Assembly: GCA_029637525.1 (NCBI GenBank)
Contig: CP072660.1
Coordinates: 1,637,612-1,701,611 of the forward strand
Direction: 5' to 3'
Length of the DNA: 64,000 nucleotides
From: Desulfurococcaceae archaeon MEX13E-LK6-19
GTDB taxonomy: Archaea; Thermoproteota; Thermoprotei_A; Sulfolobales; Desulfurococcaceae
Numbering within the stretch: position 1 is the first letter of the stretch; the number at the start of each line of letters is the position of its first letter. Below are positions 37,101 to 45,134 of this stretch, piece after piece. The notes beneath the pieces are model-generated. The model searched no databases. It was given only the letters and a program-made list of their open reading frames with translations, and had not been told where the DNA came from. The translations under genes were made by a program, and so were the position numbers.

Positions 37101-37983
37101 GAGCGGTATATTCATTAAATACGCTAAGAACGTAGTCGTAGAGAACTGTGAAGTAGCCTTCAACACAAGATACGGTATACAAGTATATGTAAGCGAGGAC
37201 GTCATCATAAGGGACAGTAATATCTACAACAACAGCGGAACCAACATAATACTCTTCGGCTCAGTCAACGTTGTAATAGAGAACAACACCATAACAGGCG
37301 CCAAGGACGGCTATGGTGTTGGCATATACTGGAGTGGTGCACACCAGTTCTACAGCAGAGATGTAGTCATCAAGGATAACTACATTGCATACAACAGCAG
37401 ATCTGGTATCAAGATACAGAGAGGAAACATCGAAGGAGTTACTGGAGGACAGAAGAACATCCTAATAGCATACAACGTAATAGAGCACAACGGCTATGGC
37501 AACACAACACTTGAACACAGCTACGGCTTAGTAATTGAAGAGAATACCGAAAACATCACGGTAATATGGAACGACTTCATAGACAACTACCACAAGCCAC
37601 AAGCACTCATAAACTCAAGCAGTGTCGTACTAAAGTACAACTACTGGAGCGACTACACCGGCACTGACGAGAATCTAGACGGGTATGGAGACCAGCCATA
37701 CATAACCGATGGTGTCGGAATTGCTGACCCATACCCAAGACTATTCAAGCTAGGCGAGATATACACTGCAACTGTAACAACAACGGTAACCGAGACAACA
37801 ACAGAAACAGTAACCACAACACAGACAACAACAGAAACGGTGACTACCACTGAAACAACCACAAAGACCGAGACAGAAACAGTAACACAGACAACAACAG
37901 ATTGGACAATGACAGGCATTATCGCTATAGTATTGCTAATTATAGGGCTACTCATCGGTTTCTTTGCTGGAAAGAGAGGCTAA
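34123..37983 (+). CDS. Giant parallel beta-helix (NosD/pectate-lyase-like) surface protein
   Basis: This 1286-residue extracellular protein has a signal peptide (LLSAIVVLLFILSIIPPSM...YAQ), then dozens of short repeats with the PbH1 rhythm, for example VVIKDNYIAYNSRSGIKIQ, VIIRDSNIYNNSGTNIILFG and VVIENNTITGAKDGYGV. These form a right-handed parallel beta-helix. Two Asp-rich loops (LDGDGIADEPY; ENLDGYGDQPY) resemble NosD-type calcium motifs. A Thr/Glu-rich stalk (about 37768-37902) and a final helix (TGIIAIVLLIIGLLIGFFAGKRG) anchor it. Such folds bind or cleave polysaccharides; no catalytic triad is identifiable by eye. GTG 34123 has GGAGAG 9 bases upstream. A T-run follows the stop. Confidence 0.85.
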   Translation: MKRLLSAIVVLLFILSIIPPSMITGLKYVAYAQTPVEIVITQDNITNSQYFKGGSGTPDDPWILEFGTLPLEGGKIWLTNFTGGYILIKDSEVYNGGDYLLNIWKNVSNIHLTIMNCKLHGITGKGPILYISATNSTIYVMNSVLYNASSKDWWEAVLTIEDSYNTMVLIDNSTLYWGGHIIRVSNVDNVTLNVFNSNLYGVRDDVGWGTDWRGLIRVDGSTSGLNIYVVNSTVSGKDAAGPASFIEVEASVDNVYVINTTVKSGGPGLVYGVYVKHGHISNLFINNVYVEYGAITTHFVAIYSGEDMNSLTLQRVEAHGLGKDLVHIGSDAAGIHINSITLSNIVFTDSRYLLGFSPQVNIDLISVSFVNCSGISKVMSIPNDNNKIGLFLVSYMNVYKAGDGFDIRGISSGYFSYINLTYFNPNDDYWIDGNGFYLVNVNNTVFENIFFWGAGWKEFILDRGHFENITIRNFVSMEYPGTNGRNPFIGIGAWGTATVKNLIIENGTIYDEDLITQYDTSDYIEGLVIANVSVHGSAPAGWEGGRCGRLIYLLNAKDVLIRNVLLENAEINGIYLNKTENVEIVYTNISHAKDYGLYIESYASNVIVHNSTFWYNAVSPQAYSDSSDVVAMYNLYTDHTARDLDGDGIADEPYAWAGAGNVVDLYPIYSGTYLYFINITDDNAADLAVSGSGTAEDPYIIVLHVTNVPESYRYAVYINVTQYHIVVKGAVGGSQSEAAVYVSRESSGLVRIEDLEITSSGKHGLILDGASDIVVENLTIGPVGGWAIGLWGASNVVFDQVYIDMQGSGWDGVYMDSCDHVKLLNVKIYNPQYKGIYLKNSHYVVLDNIKIDNTGDDAIQVYNVTHFTLKNSFLGNAKWHDLKVVSGSYITIINTTFNGIVTGGDGVVFGDGGEVYNVYIENVVIKRAEWKGLWLYNTVNATLVHVVIDGEGVWFRHPGLGVEGRSKDDKNTRDIVIKDCVIKGVVSNGEGWESGIFIKYAKNVVVENCEVAFNTRYGIQVYVSEDVIIRDSNIYNNSGTNIILFGSVNVVIENNTITGAKDGYGVGIYWSGAHQFYSRDVVIKDNYIAYNSRSGIKIQRGNIEGVTGGQKNILIAYNVIEHNGYGNTTLEHSYGLVIEENTENITVIWNDFIDNYHKPQALINSSSVVLKYNYWSDYTGTDENLDGYGDQPYITDGVGIADPYPRLFKLGEIYTATVTTTVTETTTETVTTTQTTTETVTTTETTTKTETETVTQTTTDWTMTGIIAIVLLIIGLLIGFFAGKRG
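37768..37902 (+). repeat. Thr/Glu-rich codon tract (stalk of beta-helix protein)
   Basis: This stalk segment has repeated TETTT/TVTTT units before the C-terminal transmembrane helix. It differs from the other stalks by regular Glu and Val interruptions. Confidence 0.7.
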
Positions 37984-38331
37984 ATAATATCATCCTAATT
38001 AACTAATCCAAATTCTTTTTTATACTGTATAATTCTTTTATCCATCTAAGTCATGAAAATTACCTTTACACATTCTATTTAAAATTATGTATGAATATAC
38101 AGCGTGTATACCGGTTACCTATCGTAAACTATCGAAAAAGCTGATGAAGTATGCTACATTAGGTTTATTATCCTGTCCATCAGCCCTGATTATGGCATCC
38201 TTCAACCGCCTCCAAAACATGTCTTTAAAGCTGATGAATATGTATGTAATTGAGTCTCCTTATAAAATACTTTTTATGTTGGAAAAATATATTTCTGAAT
38301 AGTTGTCTATAATATATATGATGGTGAGAGG
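37984..38331. other. Intergenic region with terminator and promoter
   Basis: This 348-base AT-rich gap begins with a T-run terminator (38016-38021) and a second TTTT at 38036. It contains a 71-codon frame (38087-38302) that lacks a ribosome site and any family resemblance, so I do not count it as a gene. TATA-like stretches at 38284-38293 and 38308-38319 probably drive the following regulator. Confidence 0.45.
38016..38021 (+). terminator. T-run terminator after beta-helix gene
   Basis: Six T residues lie 33 bases after the stop, the typical archaeal intrinsic termination signal. A second T-rich stretch follows at 38034-38039. Confidence 0.5.
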
Positions 38332-39255
38332 TTGCCACTTTATGAAACAAGAAAAGTATTGCGTGTGGGAGAACGAAGCTACGCAATATCTATACCTAAG
38401 GAGTGGGCCAAGAGGCTTAACATTAAGCCAGGCGATCTACTTGAATTAGTATTACATGATAATGGTATTATTGAAGTAAAACCTATTGATGCCGATAGTG
38501 AGCATTCTACGAAATATCGTATACTAACATTTGATGATAAACTAGATCTTTCACTTAATAGTGTTAAAGGAATTATAGAGGCTGCCTATTGTACTGGCGT
38601 GAATAAAATTAGATTAAAGAACAACAGGTTGAGTAAAACACTCGTAAAGGATATTATATCAATCTATCCGGGTGTGATAACTAACCTCAACAATGGATTT
38701 GTAATGATAAATATAGCATTATCTGAAGAGCTTCTAGACTGGAAAGAGGTTTACCACGACATTCTTGTTCTATTAAGAGAATACTACGACTTATTTGAAA
38801 CAGTTATAGAAGCGGATGGAACCAGTAAAGCAAATGATATGGAGAAACTATACTATGATATAAACAAGAATATCCTCTTGTTGATGAGGCTTTGCGGGAA
38901 AAGCATTTATATAAAGAAGAAAAACGGCAGGATTAATCCGTATAGTATATTTGAAACAATAAAAATAATTAAACTCCTTGTGTCGGTAATGCTTGACTTT
39001 TCAAAGAATATCACAGAGCCTCTTAATGAAAACCAGTTATATGTAGTTAAGAGATTAGACAAAGTATTATTTGACAGCCTATCGCTAATTGAAAACGAGA
39101 ATATAGAGAAAATCATTAAACTCCATGAAAGCATTAATGATGTTAGAAAACTAATAGAAGACGATAACACTAAGTATAGGGGCTACTTGTACTCATTGTA
39201 TATTCTTGTCGAAGACCTTGTTTCAACAATGCTTAAACTAGGTCTTAGTAGTTAA
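38332..39255 (+). CDS. AbrB-PhoU fusion regulator, copy 1
   Basis: This 307-residue cytoplasmic protein has an N-terminal SpoVT/AbrB-type swapped-hairpin DNA-binding domain (RKVLRVGERSYAISIPKEWAKRLNIKPGDLLELVL, residues 7-41). A helical PhoU-like region follows to the C-terminus (DILVLLREYYDLFETVIEAD...RLDKVLFDSLSLI). Archaeal AbrB-PhoU proteins are usually linked to phosphate or nutrient regulation; the target here is unknown. It is a paralogue of the minus-strand gene ending at 44646, and both begin with TTG exactly seven codons before RKxxRVGE. It lies directly upstream of the GH130-like gene. Confidence 0.82.
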   Translation: MPLYETRKVLRVGERSYAISIPKEWAKRLNIKPGDLLELVLHDNGIIEVKPIDADSEHSTKYRILTFDDKLDLSLNSVKGIIEAAYCTGVNKIRLKNNRLSKTLVKDIISIYPGVITNLNNGFVMINIALSEELLDWKEVYHDILVLLREYYDLFETVIEADGTSKANDMEKLYYDINKNILLLMRLCGKSIYIKKKNGRINPYSIFETIKIIKLLVSVMLDFSKNITEPLNENQLYVVKRLDKVLFDSLSLIENENIEKIIKLHESINDVRKLIEDDNTKYRGYLYSLYILVEDLVSTMLKLGLSS

Positions 39256-39365
39256 TAGGATTATTGTTTTAAATATAAAAGACTTCATGTTATATACGTT
39301 TACTTACCATACTATTTTATCTATCCTTTAGTGATGTAATAGTTGGTTAAAACCGGGTGTAGGAT

Positions 39366-40526
39366 ATGGGTATTAGAGAAAAAGTACCCTTAAATGAACT
39401 TGTCTTCAGGAACTATGATAAAGTAACAACTCATGAGTTCAAAAAGTATATGTTTAATGTTATGGCTAAGATAAGGCATGCAAGTATAGAGAGGATTCTT
39501 GAGGCAAAATATTTTGAGGCACGTAAGCGTATCAGGGTTGAGAGGAAATATGTTGATAGAGATCTATTTAATGTAAGAGCCTATATTCTCCCATGGAATG
39601 TAGAGTACCGTACCCCTGAAGGCATACCGATCAAGACAAAACTTGTCATGAACTCAGCAATATTCCATAAGGGAGGAGGTAAATTCGGTATTTTCCTTAG
39701 ACTATTGAGTCTAGGAGGTTTCATGCTTGGCTGCAGATTATCCAGAACATTTATCGGCTACACGGAAATAGATTACGAGGATCTTGTTGGAGAAGTTAAA
39801 GTGAAGGCGAAACCGGTTCTCTACCCTATTCTCAGTGCCGAATGTATAGAAGACCCTCGTGTAGACCCGTTAAACCCACATGACCTATATCATGTCCGTG
39901 GGTACTACTTGTTCTATAGAGTACACGGCATGGATGTTGCTGTACTGATGTTTAGAGCGAAACTAAACGAGTCCATGGAGCCATATGAGGTAGAGCCTAT
40001 ACATTTCACTTTAGACGATGACATAGTTATCATTAGGGACTTTAGAGATAGCTTTCCATTGTCCCCGAAGACAATGGTGTTACGCCCATGGCTCACAAGC
40101 ATTAACACGGGCGGCGTATACGTTGGATATAGAGAAGAGACAACAGTTGACTTCAAGTCCCTGGAGCCAATACCAGAGCTACTACCCCATGGAGATGAAA
40201 AGAAGACTGGCGGTAATGCTTCAGTTAAGATAGGGAGCAATGAGTACCTACTTATATTCCATGCAGTCGATATCTATGGACAGTATCCACAGTATGCAGC
40301 AGTATTTTCTGAAGACGGCGAATTACTTGGTGTAACACCAGAACCCGTCATATCGCCGCAGCCCAGGTTATACCATGGTGCTAGACCGGGTACAATATTT
40401 GTCTGTGGAGCAGCATTGTATAAAGATAAATTGCTATTGAGTGCCGGTAAGGACGATGAAATACTCGTCATCTATGAAGCCGATCTGCAGAAGATACTTG
40501 ATGCAATGAAGTGGGTTAAAGGATGA
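39366..40526 (+). CDS. GH130-like glycosidase (divergent member)
   Basis: This 386-residue cytoplasmic protein has propeller-type strands and the GH130 signature SAECIEDPRVDP (EDPR at 162-165), plus NASVKIGSNEYLLIFHAVD and the late blade VCGAALYKDKLLLSAGKDDEI. It is longer than the copy at 19603-20544, with an N-terminal helical extension of about 60 residues and an insert (PWLTSINTGGVYVGYREE). It probably acts on imported oligosaccharides by phosphorolysis or hydrolysis; the linkage is unknown. The start is ATG 39366. The neighbours are the AbrB-PhoU regulator and a polytopic membrane protein. Confidence 0.72.
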   Translation: MGIREKVPLNELVFRNYDKVTTHEFKKYMFNVMAKIRHASIERILEAKYFEARKRIRVERKYVDRDLFNVRAYILPWNVEYRTPEGIPIKTKLVMNSAIFHKGGGKFGIFLRLLSLGGFMLGCRLSRTFIGYTEIDYEDLVGEVKVKAKPVLYPILSAECIEDPRVDPLNPHDLYHVRGYYLFYRVHGMDVAVLMFRAKLNESMEPYEVEPIHFTLDDDIVIIRDFRDSFPLSPKTMVLRPWLTSINTGGVYVGYREETTVDFKSLEPIPELLPHGDEKKTGGNASVKIGSNEYLLIFHAVDIYGQYPQYAAVFSEDGELLGVTPEPVISPQPRLYHGARPGTIFVCGAALYKDKLLLSAGKDDEILVIYEADLQKILDAMKWVKG

Positions 40527-40665
40527 TTTTTACATAAGAAAACCATATTATCATTACTAGTTGAGGTTTACTTAAATGTTAGTAAGTTCTTTTTATTACA
40601 TTAAATAGACAATAAACGGGATTAGAGAACTTATCAGTGACAAAGAAGATGACGGGATGAAATAA

Positions 40666-41823
40666 ATGGCGCAAAATAATATAAGCTATGAAGTAAATCC
40701 GTTTTGGATCAAGTTCTTTAAGGTATTTGGTGCCTACATGATACTCTTAATGGTAGTTGTTATTGCAACTAATATGTATATATTAACAACGCCAAGTGAT
40801 GTGGACCCCTATATCCTAGATGTAATAAAGGGGCTCATCGTGTCAAGTATTACTGTAGCGATTATCTCATTTATAGTAAGTTATACTTTAGCACGTGTAC
40901 CGAAGAGGAATATAGATAGGTTAATAAATAAATTCATGTCAACTACACGTAAAAGCATGGATGTACGATACAATGGTGTACTTGGTTCGTTACTGGTACT
41001 TGTCACAATAATACTCTACCTTGGTATGCCACATTATTCGTTAATCATACAATTACTTATATTGATTAGTCTTATTATGGTTTTAACAGGTATAGTCTAT
41101 TATTCAAGAAATGTCAACGATAAAGAGAAAATGACTATTGGTGTAAAGGTCATAGAGCAGGGTATTTCCATAGCTGTTGTTTCTATACTTGGTTATTTTG
41201 CTATAGAGTATAATGTATTTAATGATTACATGTTATTGCCTGCTATACTAGCAGGCTTTACATTGATAGGGTTAGCTGTAATCAGTTATCTTGCAAGTTA
41301 TGGAGAATACGGTAACGTAGCCCCTGTAGCAATGTCGATAATCTTGTGTCTACTCTTAATAGTAATGCCCTTTACTATTCCATATGCAGTTAATAGTGTG
41401 GACACCAGCTTCAAGATACCACTTATACTATTTTCATGCTACACATACATATCATTGATCACAATGACTCTTATCCTCTTAGCTATAGGAGTAGAGGTAA
41501 TTATTGATAAGACTGAATCTTACGCCATGGGAACCGCGTACACTCTCATAATGCTGATGCTTGCAATATATGTTATACAATCAATAACAGTTTATAGTAC
41601 TGTAAGTATACTCGCTGATACATTGAAGTCTAACCATAACCTCATTACACAGTTCACGCTATCAATGAATTACGCTGACAAGCTTGGTCTTCTCCTTGTA
41701 TCCCCAAAAATATTATTCGCATTACTATTATTCATCAGCATTGCATTTATAGTTGGGTTTATTCTTGTTAGGCCAGAGAAACGCTATCAGCCAAAATATG
41801 AAGAAACTGTTGGTATTGAGTAG
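40666..41823 (+). CDS. Polytopic membrane protein, about ten helices
   Basis: This 385-residue integral membrane protein has about ten hydrophobic segments (MILLMVVVIATNMYIL; IVSSITVAIISFIVSYTLA; LVLVTIILYLGM; and so on), short basic loops (RVPKRNIDRLINKF) and a basic tail (VRPEKRYQPKYEE). No transporter signature is recognisable. It stops 3-18 bases before the Gfo/Idh/MocA gene, so the two are co-transcribed. A sugar or metabolite transporter is a plausible reading from context only. Confidence 0.65.
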   Translation: MAQNNISYEVNPFWIKFFKVFGAYMILLMVVVIATNMYILTTPSDVDPYILDVIKGLIVSSITVAIISFIVSYTLARVPKRNIDRLINKFMSTTRKSMDVRYNGVLGSLLVLVTIILYLGMPHYSLIIQLLILISLIMVLTGIVYYSRNVNDKEKMTIGVKVIEQGISIAVVSILGYFAIEYNVFNDYMLLPAILAGFTLIGLAVISYLASYGEYGNVAPVAMSIILCLLLIVMPFTIPYAVNSVDTSFKIPLILFSCYTYISLITMTLILLAIGVEVIIDKTESYAMGTAYTLIMLMLAIYVIQSITVYSTVSILADTLKSNHNLITQFTLSMNYADKLGLLLVSPKILFALLLFISIAFIVGFILVRPEKRYQPKYEETVGIE

Positions 41824-41841
41824 GGCTTGGGTGTACAGTGT

Positions 41842-42816
41842 ATGATTGTCAACGTCGGCATTATAGGTTATGGGTTTATGGGACGGATGCATGCCAAGAG
41901 CTTAACAAAAATACAAGATGCAAAACTATATGCTATAGCCGACGTTTCACACGAGGCTTTGAAGAGCGCAAAAAAGGATTATCCCTGGATAAAAACTTAT
42001 GATAATCCTGTTCACCTAATTACTGATAAAAACATTGATGCAATAGTTATTGCCAGTTATCCAAATACCCACATCGAATATCTTATTAAAGCACTGGAGA
42101 ACAACAAGCACGTTCTTGTAGAAAAACCCTTAGCCATAAAGTTCGCTGATGTAAAACCCTTACTCAAAATAGAGTACGATACAGTTGTAATGGTTGGCTT
42201 TAGTTTAAGATATCATGACATGTACATTAAAATCAAAGAGCTAATCGACTCCCATGACGGGGCGTTTATAGCTCACCATACAGCTCTCGGCGGATTACCA
42301 GATATACCATGGCTTAAGAATCCCGACCTATCTGGAGGGTTACTTAATGAAAATGCTGTACACATAATATACTTGTTCTTATGGTATATGGGCGATATTG
42401 ATAGTGTTTTCTCGAGAATATACTCAATCACCGGATCAGGTATTGATGACAACTTCGTTCTCGTAATGACACATACAAATAATACAACATCATCACTGGT
42501 TAGGTCGTGGACTGGAGGACAAATAGTAAGATACTATGATTTCTTGACAAAGGAAGGGTCAATACATGTCGATGGCTATCTTGAAGGGAGGATAAGAGTA
42601 CATGAGAAAGAAAAGGAATATACAATAGAGTACCCAAGGATTTTTGAAGAAATGTATCTTAATGAGATGAAACACTTCATTGAAGCAGTGAAATCGGGTA
42701 GAAAACCGTATACAAGTCTTGAAGATGGTATTAAAGTACAGGCTGTTGTTGAGGCGGCAAGAATTTCTAGCAAAGAAAAACGTATTGTAAAGCTCAGTGA
42801 GATATACGGATACTAA
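41842..42816 (+). CDS. Gfo/Idh/MocA family oxidoreductase, copy 1
   Basis: This NAD(P)-dependent sugar or polyol oxidoreductase has 324 residues. The Rossmann motif GIIGYGFMGRMHAKS opens the protein, the catalytic EKP motif is in VLVEKPLAI, and the C-terminal domain contains GGLLNENAVHIIYL, where the Asn-x-x-x-His pair is typical. It is similar to the second copy at 57903-58880 (shared SLRYH, SGGxLNENxVHIIYL and SWxGG), so the two are paralogues. ATG 41842 has GGGTG 8 bases upstream; TTG 41827 is in frame. Substrate unknown. Confidence 0.88.
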   Translation: MIVNVGIIGYGFMGRMHAKSLTKIQDAKLYAIADVSHEALKSAKKDYPWIKTYDNPVHLITDKNIDAIVIASYPNTHIEYLIKALENNKHVLVEKPLAIKFADVKPLLKIEYDTVVMVGFSLRYHDMYIKIKELIDSHDGAFIAHHTALGGLPDIPWLKNPDLSGGLLNENAVHIIYLFLWYMGDIDSVFSRIYSITGSGIDDNFVLVMTHTNNTTSSLVRSWTGGQIVRYYDFLTKEGSIHVDGYLEGRIRVHEKEKEYTIEYPRIFEEMYLNEMKHFIEAVKSGRKPYTSLEDGIKVQAVVEAARISSKEKRIVKLSEIYGY

Positions 42817-42819
42817 GTA

Positions 42820-43569
42820 CTAGGGCACCGTATTTTGACTAGCCTTTCTCTCAACTACAACAAAATTGTTTGATTCCAGCCATGAACGAAGTGTATTGTT
42901 TTTCCATGAATTAATTATTTTGTTAATGAAATCATTTACATACTCTTCTTTTACTGTCCCATTATAGTAAGCTACATAAGAAGCTCCTTTTTCCACAAGC
43001 TTTTCAGCAAAACCAGATACATTGCCGAACCCACAAGTAAGCATTATTATTGGTTTATTTATTGGCGATGGAATATAGTCAAGTATTTTTTGTGATACTC
43101 CAATACGTTGCTCCCCATCAAACGTCTTCCCACGAACAACAGCACCCTCAACTACATAAAGAGGATGAAAAACAGGATAGAAGACCGAGGGTTCTTCTGA
43201 AGTACCTAAAATAAATTCATTGTCCTCATATATGAATCCATGTGCTACAATAATAACTAAGTCAGCGTCTAGTTTGGGCAACGAGAATAAATCCGTTAAC
43301 ATAAATCCCTTTACAACCACGACCTTAACACCAGTGAAATTGTTTTCTACAATATCCTCAGCATCAAATACAACAATACTGCCAGAAGTACGTGGTTCAG
43401 CAACATAAGGCAATATGTAGTCAGCCAATATGAAGACCAACAATGTTAGTATAATTATCGACTCAACTAGTATAACATACTTAAGGACACGTCGAATTTT
43501 CTCTATATTGACCACTTTCATATATTTGAAGAAAATTCTTTTAGCAGTTTCTAGCGACAATATAACCAC
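42820..43569 (-). CDS. Membrane-anchored CHAT/caspase-like (clan CD-like) protein
   Basis: This is a 249-residue protein with a basic N-terminus, one transmembrane helix (about residues 30-52) and a predicted outward-facing C-terminal domain. That domain has LVIIVAHGF (His 110 followed by Gly) and IIMLTCGFGNVSG (Cys 179), then FAEKLVEKGASYVAYYNGTVKEE and FINKIINSW. The order His-Gly ... hydrophobic strand-Cys-G ... 'A..L...GA..V' matches the CHAT/caspase-fold peptidase pattern. Proteolytic activity is inference. No partner gene is obvious. Start GTG 43569 lacks a clear ribosome site, so TTG 43560 is possible. Confidence 0.6.
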   Translation of the reverse strand: MVILSLETAKRIFFKYMKVVNIEKIRRVLKYVILVESIIILTLLVFILADYILPYVAEPRTSGSIVVFDAEDIVENNFTGVKVVVVKGFMLTDLFSLPKLDADLVIIVAHGFIYEDNEFILGTSEEPSVFYPVFHPLYVVEGAVVRGKTFDGEQRIGVSQKILDYIPSPINKPIIMLTCGFGNVSGFAEKLVEKGASYVAYYNGTVKEEYVNDFINKIINSWKNNTLRSWLESNNFVVVERKASQNTVP

Positions 43570-43668
43570 ACTAATAAATTCTATATCTACTCTATAGAAT
43601 AAGATACGTGTCTCAATATTATTAAATATTAGGACGTATTTAATCTATAAAATTCTACATCCAAGACA

Positions 43669-44646
43669 CTATTTGTGTGAAGAAGCTAGGTTTCTTATGT
43701 ACTTACTCACTGCAAGTTCTGATATATCCATCGCTATTGTTGATAATAATTCCAATTCACTTGCAACACCTTGGAGTTCCTGGAATTTTGTTCTTATTTC
43801 AGCAATCATTTTCTTGAACTCACGCCTTCTTACGAGTAATTTGCCTGTAAGCCCTATATCGGAGTTGATATATGCCGTTATTGCATCTGATATTATTTTT
43901 CTTGAGAACGCGAATGACTTAAGCATATACTCTCTTGCTTTAGACCAGTCGTTTTCCATGAGGATCCTTATACTACGGTCTAACGAGTCTCCTATATGCT
44001 CTATGCTTCTTATTAGTAACAGCTGGTCTAGGAGTTCTTGGTATTTGGGCGCAGTAAGTGAGGCAAATCCCTTGCCGCGTTTAATAAGTCTTAAACCTAG
44101 GAAATACAGTCTGTCTAGCTCGTCATCAGTTTCAAGAACTTTCTTTGCAAGTGTTTCATCGTTTTTCTCAATATAATCTTCAACATAATCGTACATTAGG
44201 TTCAATACTCTAATCATCCTAGTTAGCACTTCTTCTATATCGACCATGTTTTCTGATATAGCGATCTTTATTGTTATATCCCCTGATGGCGATTCTAGTA
44301 CTACTATACCGGGTAGTTTAGTGGCAAGAGCATTGAGTACACCTGTGAATTCAGGTTTTGTATTGACAAGTACTACTTCGTCATAACCTTCGACGTAGCA
44401 TCCCATAATGGTTCTAGACAATATATCTCCATTGAATCCTGATGAATCCACTACTACTTTATTAGGTATACTTGTTTTACTCTTCTCCTTACTAGGATGA
44501 ATACATATTGACCCATTTTTCTCGAGTATTAGGTTTACTGTATCTCCTGATTTGAGTCCAAGTGATTGTATCCATTTCTTAGGTATTGTTACGGCGTAGC
44601 TTTTTTCTCCGACACGAATAATTTTCCTTAACTCAAGCCACGACAA
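43669..44646 (-). CDS. AbrB-PhoU fusion regulator, copy 2
   Basis: This protein of about 325 residues has an N-terminal AbrB domain (RKIIRVGEKSYAVTIPKKWIQSLGLKSGDTVNLIL) and a PhoU-like helical region (MIRVLNLMYDYVEDYIEKND...SIEHIGDSLDRSIRIL). It is paralogous to the copy at 38332. TTG 44646 is chosen because it gives the same N-terminal length before RKxxRVGE as the other copy; an upstream in-frame start would add 12 hydrophobic residues. It lies 71 bases downstream of the small membrane gene of the permease operon and 99 bases upstream of the CHAT-like gene. Confidence 0.8.
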   Translation of the reverse strand: MSWLELRKIIRVGEKSYAVTIPKKWIQSLGLKSGDTVNLILEKNGSICIHPSKEKSKTSIPNKVVVDSSGFNGDILSRTIMGCYVEGYDEVVLVNTKPEFTGVLNALATKLPGIVVLESPSGDITIKIAISENMVDIEEVLTRMIRVLNLMYDYVEDYIEKNDETLAKKVLETDDELDRLYFLGLRLIKRGKGFASLTAPKYQELLDQLLLIRSIEHIGDSLDRSIRILMENDWSKAREYMLKSFAFSRKIISDAITAYINSDIGLTGKLLVRRREFKKMIAEIRTKFQELQGVASELELLSTIAMDISELAVSKYIRNLASSHK

Positions 44647-44717
44647 TATTATCGACCATGAAATAATTATGGAAGAAAACACTATATTTACTCTGTAAGT
44701 AACGTTATAACCAGGTA

Positions 44718-45128
44718 TTACCCTCTCTCCGATACTTCTATTTTAATCTTATACGTTGTTATAGTTGATGCTATAAAGCCTATAACATATATTATTATGA
44801 GGCCCGTTGCTGTAATTACCTTTAGTATATTGTTACCGATACTTTCAACACAAAATGGTATTGACACCGTTGCAAACATCATTGGGCCGAGGAATATCAT
44901 GTAAAGGAATTTCTTGTTCCTATAGATAGCGTATGCTCCTCCAATGTGCATCAAGAATACTGCTAGTGCTGAAAACTTTATTCCCACGAGCTTCTCTCCT
45001 AGACGTGATGCAATGCCAAGGTATGGTAGTCCTTCAACCCATACTCTATACAGTACGTAACCATAATATATAGCAAGACCTAGTATGAGAATGAGCCCTA
45101 TTATTTTGACCATAATCCTGGCCTCCAT
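44718..45128 (-). CDS. Small four-helix membrane protein in permease operon
   Basis: This 136-residue protein has four hydrophobic helices (IIGLILILGLAIYYGYVLY; FSALAVFLMHIGGAYAIY; FLYMIFLGPMMFATVSIPF; IIIYVIGFIASTITTY). Start ATG 45128 has AGGTGAT 6 bases upstream and lies 6 bases after the second permease stop, so it belongs to the permease operon. The family is not recognised. Its location suggests an accessory subunit of the second importer, analogous in place but not in sequence to the protein at 24464-24664. Confidence 0.6.
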   Translation of the reverse strand: MEARIMVKIIGLILILGLAIYYGYVLYRVWVEGLPYLGIASRLGEKLVGIKFSALAVFLMHIGGAYAIYRNKKFLYMIFLGPMMFATVSIPFCVESIGNNILKVITATGLIIIYVIGFIASTITTYKIKIEVSERG

Positions 45129-45134
45129 AGTACA

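Noticed and set aside
37653-37955. Minus-strand Val-rich frame over the beta-helix stalk
   Set aside because: Antisense of the Thr/Glu-rich stalk, low complexity, no start signal.
38087-38302. 71-codon plus-strand frame in the gap before the AbrB-PhoU gene
   Set aside because: No ribosome site, no family resemblance, and the AT-rich composition of an intergenic region with TATA-like runs.
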